The notes under the pieces: model-generated
Seen by the model: the letters and a program-made list of their open reading frames with translations, nothing else
Told to the model about the DNA's origin: nothing
The model's database searches: none
IMG/VR virus record: IMGVR_UViG_3300025543_000062
Location: 1-42,421 of that record
Direction: 5' to 3' (one strand)
Source of the DNA: a virus
Length of the DNA stretch: 42,421 nt
Program-made: the position numbers and the translations under genes
Shown: one piece after another, positions 7,682-15,209 of the stretch
Numbering within the stretch: the stretch's first letter is position 1
Layout: every line of letters begins with the position of its first letter

Positions 7682-7837
7682 ATGGCTAAGGTTAGAATAC
7701 CAAAACGCATGCAGAGCATACCAAAACCACCAGAGCCATGTATTGCATGTTCTGGCAGTGGATATTATGACGATAACGGAAGCCCTCCATGTGCCGCATG
7801 CAATGGAACTGGTCTTGATGATCCTGAAGGAGACTAA
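7682..7837 (+). CDS. DnaJ-type zinc-finger small protein (51 aa)
   Basis: The ATG at 7682 has SD TGGAGA and follows a clear promoter; an in-frame start further upstream is ignored because it would overlap that promoter. Two CxxCxGxG-like elements, CIACSGSG and CAACNGTG, separated by a short loop, match half of a DnaJ cysteine-rich zinc finger. The N-terminus is basic and proline-rich. Such stand-alone fingers are common in phages. The role is unknown; zinc binding is likely. Confidence 0.75.
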   Translation: MAKVRIPKRMQSIPKPPEPCIACSGSGYYDDNGSPPCAACNGTGLDDPEGD

Positions 7838-7838
7838 C

Positions 7839-8093
7839 ATGGTATCGTTCACCGAAGTATATCAACATGTCCATGGCAGCTATACGATCAACTATACGAT
7901 TGGTTATAAGAACCATATTTGTGTTGACCGAGAGGCTGTCTATAATATGTCAGCCTCAGACACGAGTGATGAATACAACAAGCTTGAGGATTTAATCAAG
8001 AATGATATCATGTTGGATATCGTCCACAAATCAACTCGAATTAATGATCCCCTTCGGGCGGTCCTAACAGAACTAATCGAAAGAACATCATGA
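7839..8093 (+). CDS. Hypothetical protein (84 aa)
   Basis: Starts at the ATG at 7839 behind AAGGAGACTAAC, only 1 nt after the previous stop. The in-frame extension upstream is a shadow of the zinc-finger gene. The product has a beta-like N-terminal half and a helical C-terminus (NKLEDLIKNDIMLDIV). The stop overlaps the next ATG (ATGA). No family is recognised. Confidence 0.65.
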   Translation: MVSFTEVYQHVHGSYTINYTIGYKNHICVDREAVYNMSASDTSDEYNKLEDLIKNDIMLDIVHKSTRINDPLRAVLTELIERTS

Positions 8094-8440
8094 GCCAACC
8101 TTACTCTTCTGAATGGATACTGGGAGCATGGATGCTCGAACAGTTGAAGGATGAGCCTAACTTCGATGCTGAAGCCCTTCAAGACACAGAGATGTATGAA
8201 GGCCTCGCAGCTATGGCAGAGTTCATGGAAAACACCATGCTCGAACGAGAGATTCAGCTACACTACCGTCAAGCACAGGCGGATATTATGGCAGTCACCA
8301 TCAGGGATATTATGAATTCCTTTGCTGATGATCCAGCCGCGATTGAAATTGTTCAAGTTCATCTTGATAATCTCCATGTGGCTATTGCATCACTAGAGAG
8401 TCAACTGTCAGAAAGCGATGAAGACCATGGCGAATATTAG
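8090..8440 (+). CDS. Hypothetical helical protein (116 aa)
   Basis: Acidic and Met-rich, mostly helical (EGLAAMAEFMENTMLEREIQ), ending in an acidic tail with SESDEDHG. It is coupled at both ends by overlaps (ATGA upstream, 14 nt with the SLOG gene downstream). No recognised domain. Confidence 0.65.
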   Translation: MSQPYSSEWILGAWMLEQLKDEPNFDAEALQDTEMYEGLAAMAEFMENTMLEREIQLHYRQAQADIMAVTIRDIMNSFADDPAAIEIVQVHLDNLHVAIASLESQLSESDEDHGEY

Positions 8441-8921
8441 CCTCTGGCGATATCCGGATATGTTGAAGTTAGAGCCTCCACGGCCTTTGCTGGTGACTGG
8501 TGGTCGATTATATACAAAGTCGAAATTTGTCTCCGATACAATGGATGCAGTGATGTCTCTTCATGAACTCAATTGTGTCATTGTTGGTGATGCTCGTGGT
8601 GCTGATGACCTTGCCCGGCAATATTGTGTGATGAATAATGTTCCATTCGTTACGTTTATTGCACAATGGAAGCTGTATGGTAAAGGCGCTGGACATGCTC
8701 GAAATGTGGAGATGTGTGAGGCTGATATTCATATCAGAAAATATCTAAATTCTATAGGTATGGACATGTCCAAATATCCATACCTATATTCTCCAATTGT
8801 GGGAATATCATTTCCGGGAGGAGCTGGTACTGCCAATTGTGTGTCGAATATGGATAGCCGGAACATTCCCAATTACCATTTTGATGATAAGGCATACAAT
8901 CTAATTCATTATGTAGAATAG
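8427..8921 (+). CDS. SLOG-superfamily (DUF2493/YspA-like) nucleotide-binding protein
   Basis: Motifs follow the DUF2493 pattern: LLVTGGRLYT (first strand and GGR loop), VIVGDARGADDLAR (GxARGAD), the W..YGKGAGHARN segment and GISFPGGAGTANCV (FPGGxGT, phosphate binding). The fold belongs to the SLOG superfamily of Rossmann-like nucleotide and ADP-ribose sensors. About 25 residues between the RN and FPGG elements are longer than usual. An ATG at 8418 is also possible; 8427 gives less overlap with the previous gene. The ligand is unknown, but with the NAD genes nearby an NAD- or ADP-ribose-derived molecule is a reasonable idea. Confidence 0.8.
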   Translation: MANISLWRYPDMLKLEPPRPLLVTGGRLYTKSKFVSDTMDAVMSLHELNCVIVGDARGADDLARQYCVMNNVPFVTFIAQWKLYGKGAGHARNVEMCEADIHIRKYLNSIGMDMSKYPYLYSPIVGISFPGGAGTANCVSNMDSRNIPNYHFDDKAYNLIHYVE

Positions 8922-8927
8922 TGGATG

Positions 8928-8935
8928 TATAAATA
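8928..8935 (+). promoter_or_regulatory. T4-type late promoter box
   Basis: TATAAATA, the exact T4 late -10 consensus recognised by gp55-type sigma. The predicted start, 6-7 nt after the box, falls at about 8941-8942, inside the 5' arm of the hairpin at 8932-8961. Confidence 0.75.
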
Positions 8936-8961
8936 CTTCTGAAGACCTTTTCAGGAGTATT
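8932..8961 (+). promoter_or_regulatory. RBS-sequestering hairpin before 8966 gene
   Basis: AATACTTCTGAA (8932-8943) pairs with TTCAGGAGTATT (8950-8961): 12 bp with a single G-T wobble and a 6-nt loop GACCTT. The SD AGGAG (8953-8957) lies in the 3' arm. Read-through RNA would hide the SD, while RNA begun at the late promoter lacks most of the 5' arm. Confidence 0.8.
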
Positions 8962-8965
8962 ATTT

Positions 8966-9301
8966 ATGTCAGATATCGATCCCCTAATCTCAGAGGCAGG
9001 ACTATCCTTTATGGGTAGGAAGTCTCTTAAGCGTGCTGCCAAACGCCGTAAGGGTCCATTGAAGGTAGCGGTAAGACGCGCCAAACGAAAAACCGCTAGT
9101 CTCAAAACTCTGGTGTCCAGAACCCAACGTAGAGCTAGACGTAGCGTCGAAAAGAAATTCCTTCATGGTGTATCAAAGTCCAAGCTTTCTGCTGCTGGTA
9201 AGTCCAGAGTTGAAAGACAGACTTCGGCCCGTGAAGGTCAGCTAAAACAGCTTCGGAAGAGGCTTCTCCCTGATGTTCGAAAAGCGGATCGTAAACACTA
9301 A
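8966..9301 (+). CDS. Highly basic putative late (virion) protein
   Basis: 111 residues, about one third Lys/Arg, for example KRAAKRRKGPLKVAVRRAKR (residues 19-38). The composition suggests a DNA- or RNA-binding or packaged internal protein. Expression is probably late because of the TATAAATA box and the SD-hiding hairpin just upstream, which would block translation from early read-through RNA. The gene opens the putative virion-gene block. No sequence family is recognised. Confidence 0.75.
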   Translation: MSDIDPLISEAGLSFMGRKSLKRAAKRRKGPLKVAVRRAKRKTASLKTLVSRTQRRARRSVEKKFLHGVSKSKLSAAGKSRVERQTSAREGQLKQLRKRLLPDVRKADRKH

Positions 9302-9303
9302 TC

Positions 9304-10080
9304 ATGATTAAATCATTCTCAAAATTTATGGGCAAATTACCGGCACTTGATGTGAAGCTGCCAGTCAAGTCTGCTGTTGTGATATTTGGTAACCTGTCAG
9401 TGCCAAGTAAAAAGCATAGTGAAATATTTGAAGACGCGGCCCTGATCGCCAAGGACAACAATTCCCAATTATTCATCTATGGTAAACCGGATTCAAATGG
9501 ACCGGATCGATTAAAGGAATTCAGACAAGCATTCCCAAGATATGCTAGATCAATTCGTATCGATGAAAATATCGAAACTCTTGAGTCAGTGCTGACCGAG
9601 TTATCGTCACATGGGTTTACCAACGTCTCAATATTTCCAACAACAGCACAATCAAATCCATTGAGTGAATCTCAAGAAAATGAAATGTTCCCGAACGGGG
9701 TTACGTTCCAAAACTGGTCCGCAGAAAATGCCGAAGCCAGACTTATCGAGGCCATTGAGGCCGAAGACTTTATCACTTTCATGAAAAACTCCCCGTTCAA
9801 CACTCGGGACAAAGCTAGAAGTGTCTTTAACGGGCACAGGAAGGCGCTGGGCTTGAAAGAAAGCACTCCGGCTACCTTCAGGCCTAAATTCGATAAAGAG
9901 CCGTCAGAGAAGCGTGAGCGATTCTTCGATGAAAACGTCCTGACCGAGGGCGACGACGCAATTATCAAAAAAACTAATGAGAAGGTGTCGGTCAAAACTA
10001 TTGGCTGTAATTATATCATTGTCGAAAACTCTAACGGGGCGTCCAAGAGACTTTGGCCTCATGATCTAAGGAAACCATAA
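9304..10080 (+). CDS. Degenerate nucleotidyltransferase-fold protein, probably virion-associated
   Basis: 258 residues. Residues 20-70 (AVVIFGNLSVPSKKHSEIFE) align by eye with the GRFxPxTxGH loop of phage cytidylyltransferase-like proteins, but the second histidine motif is reduced to K-K-H and the Arg is lost, so catalysis is doubtful. The C-terminal 45 residues (KKTNEKVSVKTIGCNYIIVE, then W) resemble the small beta domain that ends such proteins in T4-like marine phages. The gene sits within a late-type block and overlaps the next ATG (TAATG). Function inferred: structural use of an old enzyme fold. Confidence 0.6.
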   Translation: MIKSFSKFMGKLPALDVKLPVKSAVVIFGNLSVPSKKHSEIFEDAALIAKDNNSQLFIYGKPDSNGPDRLKEFRQAFPRYARSIRIDENIETLESVLTELSSHGFTNVSIFPTTAQSNPLSESQENEMFPNGVTFQNWSAENAEARLIEAIEAEDFITFMKNSPFNTRDKARSVFNGHRKALGLKESTPATFRPKFDKEPSEKRERFFDENVLTEGDDAIIKKTNEKVSVKTIGCNYIIVENSNGASKRLWPHDLRKP

Positions 10081-10361
10081 TGAGCGCAATTCTATCAGGA
10101 ACATTTGGAGCAACCGGGGAAAGCACTGACGTTCCATTATTCCGCAATTTCAATATTTCCATCCAAGGAACCTTTACGGCTACCGTTCATCTTCAACGAA
10201 CTTTCGATGATGGAGCCACATGGGAAACCACTGCCACATACACTGCCCCAGTGTCTACTGCTGGTGAGGAGATTGAAAAGGGTGTCAGCTATCGACTAAG
10301 CTGTTCGGCGTATACCTCAGGGACTGCCACATATCGACTTGGCCAAAGCGGCTTCTCTTAA
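10080..10361 (+). CDS. Small beta-sandwich virion protein (decoration or head-fibre type)
   Basis: 93 residues, almost entirely beta-strand and Thr/Ser/Gly-rich. LSGTFGATGES near the start and RTFDDGATWETT in the middle match a widespread small phage protein whose FDDGATW core is typical of capsid decoration or tail Ig-like modules. It starts on the last base of the previous stop (TAATG) with AAGGAA as SD. A structural role is inferred from the family resemblance and from the neighbouring late promoters. Confidence 0.7.
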   Translation: MSAILSGTFGATGESTDVPLFRNFNISIQGTFTATVHLQRTFDDGATWETTATYTAPVSTAGEEIEKGVSYRLSCSAYTSGTATYRLGQSGFS

Positions 10362-10382
10362 TAGACCCCGAAATCCAATTGA

Positions 10383-10390
10383 TATAAATA
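10383..10390 (+). promoter_or_regulatory. T4-type late promoter box
   Basis: TATAAATA in the intergenic gap, 28 nt before the ATG at 10418. Transcription would start at about 10396-10398, leaving a leader of about 20 nt with GAGGAA as SD. Confidence 0.75.
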
Positions 10391-10417
10391 GATTTGAAAC
10401 TTAAACGAGGAAACTCA

Positions 10418-11392
10418 ATGTACGAAATTAAAAACAAAGGCGTTATCGGGTTTCCGACCGGTGCCAACTATGTAAAGGTCATTAAGGAACACGGCGATGA
10501 TGTCGTATCTGTGACCTATTACCAAGACAAAGAGGGCATGGTTGAACTCGGTGGTCATATGGCAAACAAGGTTCTCTTCCGAGAACAGCTTGAGGTCATG
10601 ACGGAAGCTAAGACCAAGCCTGCCAAAGACCCAAGACGTGCCGATCAGGATGCTCGTATGGACGTTCCTCGTGGCCGTAATGTTCCCAAGCCGGAACAGG
10701 ACATGATCGACATGTGGATGGGTGCTGTTGAGGATGATCCTAGCGTTGAAGAGCAAGATCAACCCATCAAGAAGCAAGCCAAGATTCCTGTAGGACATTC
10801 CAAGGGAAGTCAGGTTAAAAATCGTGGACAGGTCAAGACCAAAATCCAAGAAGGTTCTGGTGAGGCATATCTGATTGATGACATCGCTGAAGTTCTAGCC
10901 ACCACGACTATTGCTACCGAAGATCAACGAGAGATTATTTCAAAGCTTCGATCTGATGCTCGACCAGTATCCAGAACAGTTCCAGACATCGATATTCCGG
11001 TGGGTATGGGTGAAGCAGTTGACGGAGATGAGCTGCCAGACGCAGATTCATTTGCATCAGGAAATTTTGAGCAAGAGGGCGAGTCTCCCTCAGTACAACC
11101 AGACTCCGTTCGTAAGGATATGACATGGGATGAATTCCGAGACAAGGTAAAGCCTGTCAGTGTCAGGAAACTTATGAGCGTATTGAAGCAGGGGATGGTC
11201 ATGACAAAGGTGACTACCCTAGGACTAAAAGTTGAATCTTTGACTGATAATGAAGTCAAAGGTGCAAAGTATGTCAAGAGCCAGCGTGCCCTTGATATTG
11301 AGTTTGCTGACGGTAAGGAACTGTTCCTCCAAGATATTGGTGATGGTAACGTATTCGTCAGTGATGATTATCACTTTTACTATATCGAATAG
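10418..11392 (+). CDS. Hypothetical late protein (324 aa)
   Basis: I start at the ATG at 10418 (SD CGAGGAAA) rather than the in-frame TTG at 10394, which lies at the predicted transcription start. A small folded N-terminal part (GVIGFPTGANYVKVIKEHG) is followed by a long polar linker rich in K, E, D, P and Q (about residues 65-220) and a folded C-terminal part (WDEFRDKVKPVSVRKLMSVL, then beta strands). Two T4-like prohead-protease-style sites cannot be judged by eye. A virion or assembly role is suggested by the late promoter only. Confidence 0.7.
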   Translation: MYEIKNKGVIGFPTGANYVKVIKEHGDDVVSVTYYQDKEGMVELGGHMANKVLFREQLEVMTEAKTKPAKDPRRADQDARMDVPRGRNVPKPEQDMIDMWMGAVEDDPSVEEQDQPIKKQAKIPVGHSKGSQVKNRGQVKTKIQEGSGEAYLIDDIAEVLATTTIATEDQREIISKLRSDARPVSRTVPDIDIPVGMGEAVDGDELPDADSFASGNFEQEGESPSVQPDSVRKDMTWDEFRDKVKPVSVRKLMSVLKQGMVMTKVTTLGLKVESLTDNEVKGAKYVKSQRALDIEFADGKELFLQDIGDGNVFVSDDYHFYYIE

Positions 11393-11403
11393 GAATACAA
11401 ATA

Positions 11404-11841
11404 ATGGATAAGAAAGTTTCACCACCAGCATGGGCAGCAAAAGCCGGAGTTATTATCAGTGAAAAGGGTTGGCATCATTCCGACACTTATGAGCTACTAA
11501 TCGCTCGACGGTTCACTAAAACACAGGTAGCACAATATCGATATGAAAATGAATCGAAGGACGCTCCTGTTGCTACTATTGAACCAAAGCCCGTAGATAT
11601 GAGTATTGACCCTGAGCGCCTTGAAGCATTGAAGGCCCTTGTAGAAGATTCAATACCATATGCCGCCCAAGAATTTACTATTGAAGCCGATGCTGGACCA
11701 GATTTCGACACGTTCGATATGAAGGCCTTCCGTAGATTTTCTGAAGACGAAGAACTCGGTGTTAAGGTCGATGGTCGTATGAAAATTGAGAATGTCCGTC
11801 ATCTGGTTGAAGCCGCATGGGCTGCAAAGAATGCTGAATAA
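11404..11841 (+). CDS. Hypothetical protein (145 aa), late block
   Basis: Preceded by TAGGAATACAAATA. The N-terminus (PPAWAAKAGVIISEKGWHHS, then ELLIARRFTKTQV) has the look of a short conserved phage element in which a residue pattern G-W-x-x-x-x-T-x-E-L-L is followed by RRFTK. The C-terminal half is acidic and helical. It is probably co-transcribed with the gene from the late promoter at 10383. The function is unknown. Confidence 0.65.
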   Translation: MDKKVSPPAWAAKAGVIISEKGWHHSDTYELLIARRFTKTQVAQYRYENESKDAPVATIEPKPVDMSIDPERLEALKALVEDSIPYAAQEFTIEADAGPDFDTFDMKAFRRFSEDEELGVKVDGRMKIENVRHLVEAAWAAKNAE

Positions 11842-11844
11842 GTA

Positions 11845-11863
11845 GTTGGTACAATGAACCAAC
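11845..11863 (+). other. Inverted repeat in leader of 11880 gene
   Basis: GTTGGT (11845-11850), 7-nt loop, ACCAAC (11858-11863), in the 38-nt gap before the ATG at 11880. There is no T-run, so it is not a normal terminator. It could be a weak RNA hairpin or a protein-binding site. Confidence 0.4.
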
Positions 11864-11879
11864 ACTATAGGGATTTTTC

Positions 11880-12251
11880 ATGCAGCATCTTACGGAGTTA
11901 AACTCTGAAACCTTTGTGCTTTATGCATACAGGAATTATAGAAATCCGCAGTGTGTCGGAGGCATCGCAGAATTCGAAAGCGATCTTCAGGCATTTAAAT
12001 ATGTGAAGAAGTTGATTAACAAATATCTGACTACCGATCAACTTTCGTATCGCCTCATTATGAATCATGTGATCTTGATCTACAATGTATTTGGGATTGA
12101 GGCTGCAAATAAAATGATGGAATTTAAAATGGGACATAAGCACTGGACTGTGTTGAAACCCATTTTATTATATTTGGATTACATTGGCCCGACCGATTAT
12201 ATTAACGTAACCCAAGATCAGGCTGTCATAGAAGAACTTAGATCGATCTAA
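11880..12251 (+). CDS. DUF7207-like conserved phage protein
   Basis: 123 residues. FVLYAYRNYRNPQCVGGIAE near the start, then KYVKKLINKYL, LIMNHVILIYNVFGIEAANK and a hydrophobic end (LKPILLYLDYI) match my memory of a conserved all-helical protein of T4-like marine phages (DUF7207). Its role is not known. It stands between structural-type genes, which suggests late expression or packaging. The family name is from memory and should be checked. Confidence 0.65.
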   Translation: MQHLTELNSETFVLYAYRNYRNPQCVGGIAEFESDLQAFKYVKKLINKYLTTDQLSYRLIMNHVILIYNVFGIEAANKMMEFKMGHKHWTVLKPILLYLDYIGPTDYINVTQDQAVIEELRSI

Positions 12252-12262
12252 CGAGGAAATAC

Positions 12263-14380
12263 ATGTCGTTCACCCAAGACCCACAAACAGCCAGCATCGC
12301 TGAAACATATAGCCGAATGCTGGAATCGAAGAATAACCTTGCCGGTAAATCATTGGTCAACAATCTGACCGATGTTTGTCTTAAGCTCTGGTATGAAATG
12401 TCTTCAAAATTCACTAGTCGGCCAGACGTGTTCGATATCCATGACGATCAGAACCATGACCAGTTCATGATTATGAAAATGTCTCCGGGTGCCGACATGA
12501 GGGACACTGCATACGAAGCTGTTCTATCGATGTCTCAAAACCTATCCAAGGCACTGAACAAGGCCTTCGATAAGGAAGTCTTCGAAACTAGAATTTCTCG
12601 TAAGGGCGGAAATCTTGAAGTGCTTGTTGGGTTCACCCAATCAAAGGGTGGAGTGTTCCAATGCCGGGCAGAGTCTTCTGCTGCCGGTTCGGTCATTCAT
12701 CTGACAATGCCAAACGAGAACGAACTTATCAGAGCATTCTCTGCTATGACCGATACTCCGCATCCAGACGATGTTCAGGACGGCCTAGAGGGCGATGAGA
12801 GTGATCTTGGTTCTGTTGCTGGGGAGCCTATTCCTTCTCCTTCGGCAGCACCTGCATCTGACGTCAAGGCTTTCGACGAACTACCTGATGAGGGTGGTCC
12901 TAATGTTGATCCTGAGTCCGGTCTGGGGAATGAGCCTGAAGAGGACGAAGAGTCTGAAATTCGTATGAGAGGTGAAGGCACTCTTCATGAAGGTATTTGG
13001 CACGTCTTTGATCGTCTAGGAAAATTTCTTGGTGAGGTTATCGGTAGTTCTAAATCTGCTTCCCGACAAGCCCGTGAAAAATACGGCGATGATGCTTTTG
13101 AAATCAAAGCTCCTAAGGGCAAGACTTTGGGTGGGAAGCAAAATGAATCCTTCAGTATTGCCGAAAGCATCGAATATACTGACGGTGATCGTAAGCGTAT
13201 CATGGAAGCACTCAAAGGTTTCTGGGAACAGCTTGAAGATTATATCAAGGACGTTGCACACGTCAACGAAACCTATTCCGAATCCGGAGATGCTCGGGTG
13301 TACATTCTTCAGTTCGAAGACTCCGAATATCGTCTTAAGACCGTCACTAAAATTGACAGTATGGCCAAGCAGCTTGATGATGAGCTTGATCAAATTTTTG
13401 ATGAGTTTGGTCGATCTGAATACGATAGTAATTTCTCGTCTTCGGCATCTCAGTTCGAGGGAACTCTAAGAGCTACTCTAGGCATCCTCGATAAGGATGG
13501 CCTATCAGATGCGTATTTCCTGATGAAGTCTATGTCAGCAAGAAAAATTAGACTTGCAATGCTGAAGCAAACCGCTCTTCAAAAACTGGTCAAGCTTCAA
13601 ACCGCTCCATTCGTGGCACCGACCGATGATGTCGCTGATGCCGAAGATGGTTCTGTTGTCAGTGAACCAATTCCATCCGATGGAGTTGCGTTGCCTGTTG
13701 GTGGAAATCCTCTCGGTAATACTGCGGCTGCATCTATCTCACGTCTCGGAGAATCCAAAAAGGTCAAGGTGAATAATATTCAGCCTAAGGACAAAGATGG
13801 TGACGGTGAGCCAGACGAAGATGAAGCCGAAGATGAAATTGATGAGTCTGTAGGTGGTGTTTCGGTAAGTGGTGGTGGTATCTCACTTCCGACCGATGCC
13901 AAGAAACCCGGTTCTGGTAAGAAGCTTCGTCATGGTCGCCGTAAGTTCAAGCTACGAGCTAAATCCAAAATCGCCAAGAAGACTGCCCCTAAAAAGGTTG
14001 TCTATCGCCACGCCGAGGACACAGTAAAGTCTGGCAACGCTATCGAGGAAGTCAAAGCTCCGAAGGTTCCTAAAAAAGATCAGCATATCAAAGATGCTGA
14101 TGATGTTGTGAACACTGGCCTACGTGGTGCAAATGCCAAGTTCCCTCACATTCCAAAGAACCCTATGAAGGTTGAAGGAAACATCTGGCAGGGCGATATC
14201 GAAGACAGTGTTATCGATGCGATTCGTCTAATGCAGAACGAAGCAGTTCAAAGATGGATTGTTCAATATCCTGATGAGCAAACAGGCAACACCAAACGCA
14301 AAGTATTCACCAACAAGGGACTATTCATGAACTTTATGGACAAAACCGATGGTGCTGTTGAGATGGATCAGGAAGATTAA
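12263..14380 (+). CDS. Large putative virion protein with acidic linkers
   Basis: 705 residues, the largest gene in the window. Folded N-terminal region (1-160) is followed by a D/E/P-rich linker (170-235), a middle domain (240-450), a second acidic linker, a Lys-rich patch (about 555-590) and a C-terminal helical piece. The linkers share the phrase GEPIPSPSA / SEPIPSDGVA. DKDGDGEPDEDE (near 512) fits an EF-hand loop pattern (DxDxDG, acid at position 12). A 24-nt stretch (14136-14159) coding for KFPHIPK is identical to one in the gp32 gene. The modular acidic-linker design fits an internal or scaffold-like protein, but no family is recognised. Confidence 0.7.
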   Translation: MSFTQDPQTASIAETYSRMLESKNNLAGKSLVNNLTDVCLKLWYEMSSKFTSRPDVFDIHDDQNHDQFMIMKMSPGADMRDTAYEAVLSMSQNLSKALNKAFDKEVFETRISRKGGNLEVLVGFTQSKGGVFQCRAESSAAGSVIHLTMPNENELIRAFSAMTDTPHPDDVQDGLEGDESDLGSVAGEPIPSPSAAPASDVKAFDELPDEGGPNVDPESGLGNEPEEDEESEIRMRGEGTLHEGIWHVFDRLGKFLGEVIGSSKSASRQAREKYGDDAFEIKAPKGKTLGGKQNESFSIAESIEYTDGDRKRIMEALKGFWEQLEDYIKDVAHVNETYSESGDARVYILQFEDSEYRLKTVTKIDSMAKQLDDELDQIFDEFGRSEYDSNFSSSASQFEGTLRATLGILDKDGLSDAYFLMKSMSARKIRLAMLKQTALQKLVKLQTAPFVAPTDDVADAEDGSVVSEPIPSDGVALPVGGNPLGNTAAASISRLGESKKVKVNNIQPKDKDGDGEPDEDEAEDEIDESVGGVSVSGGGISLPTDAKKPGSGKKLRHGRRKFKLRAKSKIAKKTAPKKVVYRHAEDTVKSGNAIEEVKAPKVPKKDQHIKDADDVVNTGLRGANAKFPHIPKNPMKVEGNIWQGDIEDSVIDAIRLMQNEAVQRWIVQYPDEQTGNTKRKVFTNKGLFMNFMDKTDGAVEMDQED
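14136..14159 (+). repeat. 24-nt sequence shared with gene 32
   Basis: Identical 24 nt occur at 39029-39052. In both genes it is read in the same frame and encodes the peptide KFPHIPK. Confidence 0.8.
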
Positions 14381-14381
14381 T

Positions 14382-14795
14382 ATGGTTGATGTAACAAACG
14401 AAGCTAGTCTTCTAGGTAAGGTTAGGAATTTCTTCAAGCCCGGTGTAGTGAAGAAGGTTAATGCAATCGTCGATAAGACAATCACCAAGCTTGGTGGTAA
14501 AATCCTAATGTCCCCTCAATCGGTTGGCAGTCCTGACGGTGAGATGTGGACAGATGGCGAGTATCAAGTCAAAGTCCCGGTTGGTCGTGATCCTTATGCA
14601 TTTCAACTAAGAGGCCTTAGAGCGCTGAAGCGTGCCCTTCGCGGTGGAGACATCATTAAGAACCCACATCGGTTTGCTGCTAACTTTGGTTCGACTCAGG
14701 TCAATGTTGACGCTGCTACTGGTTCTGACGAGGGTACTGTCCATTTTGGTGTTGCAATCTCGTCCAAGAACCCTGAAGATGATGAGCAATACTAA
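14382..14795 (+). CDS. Hypothetical protein (137 aa), late block
   Basis: I use the ATG at 14382 just after the preceding stop (SD CAGGAAG) instead of an in-frame start inside the 705-codon gene. The product mixes a basic helical N-terminus (RNFFKPGVVKKVNAIVDKTI) with a beta-rich centre (DGEMWTDGEYQVKVPVGRD). It precedes the spanin-like pair and may be part of the virion or the lysis group. No family is recognised. Confidence 0.65.
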   Translation: MVDVTNEASLLGKVRNFFKPGVVKKVNAIVDKTITKLGGKILMSPQSVGSPDGEMWTDGEYQVKVPVGRDPYAFQLRGLRALKRALRGGDIIKNPHRFAANFGSTQVNVDAATGSDEGTVHFGVAISSKNPEDDEQY

Positions 14796-14801
14796 TACGT
14801 C

Positions 14802-15209
14802 ATGGTGGTTCTAGGCGCGATTATTGGTTGGGTATTAAAAAACTGGCAAATCACTCTCGGGGTGATGGCAGTGGGACTGATTATACTCTTGACAAATCAG
14901 TTCGGAGATGCTATAAGGGACAGTGTTGTTAACGAATGTAATGCAACACAACTCCAAACTGAATTGGACGCTGCCAATGCGTCGTTGATTGTTGAACGAA
15001 ACCTTAATGGTGAAATTCAAAAGGAACTTGCATTGGCCCAATCAGAAGCTATTGAGCAAGCAACGTTCATAACAGCTCTCCAAGACACGGTTAGAACCGG
15101 ACAAGTCCCAGAGGCTGATGGTTCCCTATCCAATAGGACCAGAGTGTTTATGACATTGCTCAACCAGCGAGCCGCTACCCTACAAGAAGAGTTATCTGAC
15201 AATGAATAA
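14802..15209 (+). CDS. Putative inner-membrane spanin (Rz-like)
   Basis: 135 residues. One N-terminal transmembrane helix (about residues 15-32, ITLGVMAVGLIILLTNQFG) is followed by a periplasmic region predicted as a long coiled coil (QTELDAANASLIVERNLN and onwards) with few cysteines. This topology, with the next gene being an overlapping lipoprotein, is the Rz/Rz1 arrangement that fuses inner and outer membranes in the last step of lysis. Sequence homology to known spanins cannot be shown by eye because the families diverge widely. The start lacks a clear SD. Confidence 0.6.
   Translation: MVVLGAIIGWVLKNWQITLGVMAVGLIILLTNQFGDAIRDSVVNECNATQLQTELDAANASLIVERNLNGEIQKELALAQSEAIEQATFITALQDTVRTGQVPEADGSLSNRTRVFMTLLNQRAATLQEELSDNE

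Noticed and set aside
8418-8440. Frameshift between the 116-aa gene and the SLOG gene
   Set aside because: Both reading frames have full domains of normal length; the short overlap is normal in this genome.
10394-10417. TTG start for the gene at 10418
   Set aside because: It lies at or before the predicted late transcription start, while the ATG at 10418 has a good SD.
11863-11873. CACTATAGGG, resembling the end of a T7 promoter
   Set aside because: Only the last 10 bases match and the rest of the T7 consensus is missing; no phage-type RNA polymerase gene is seen in this window.
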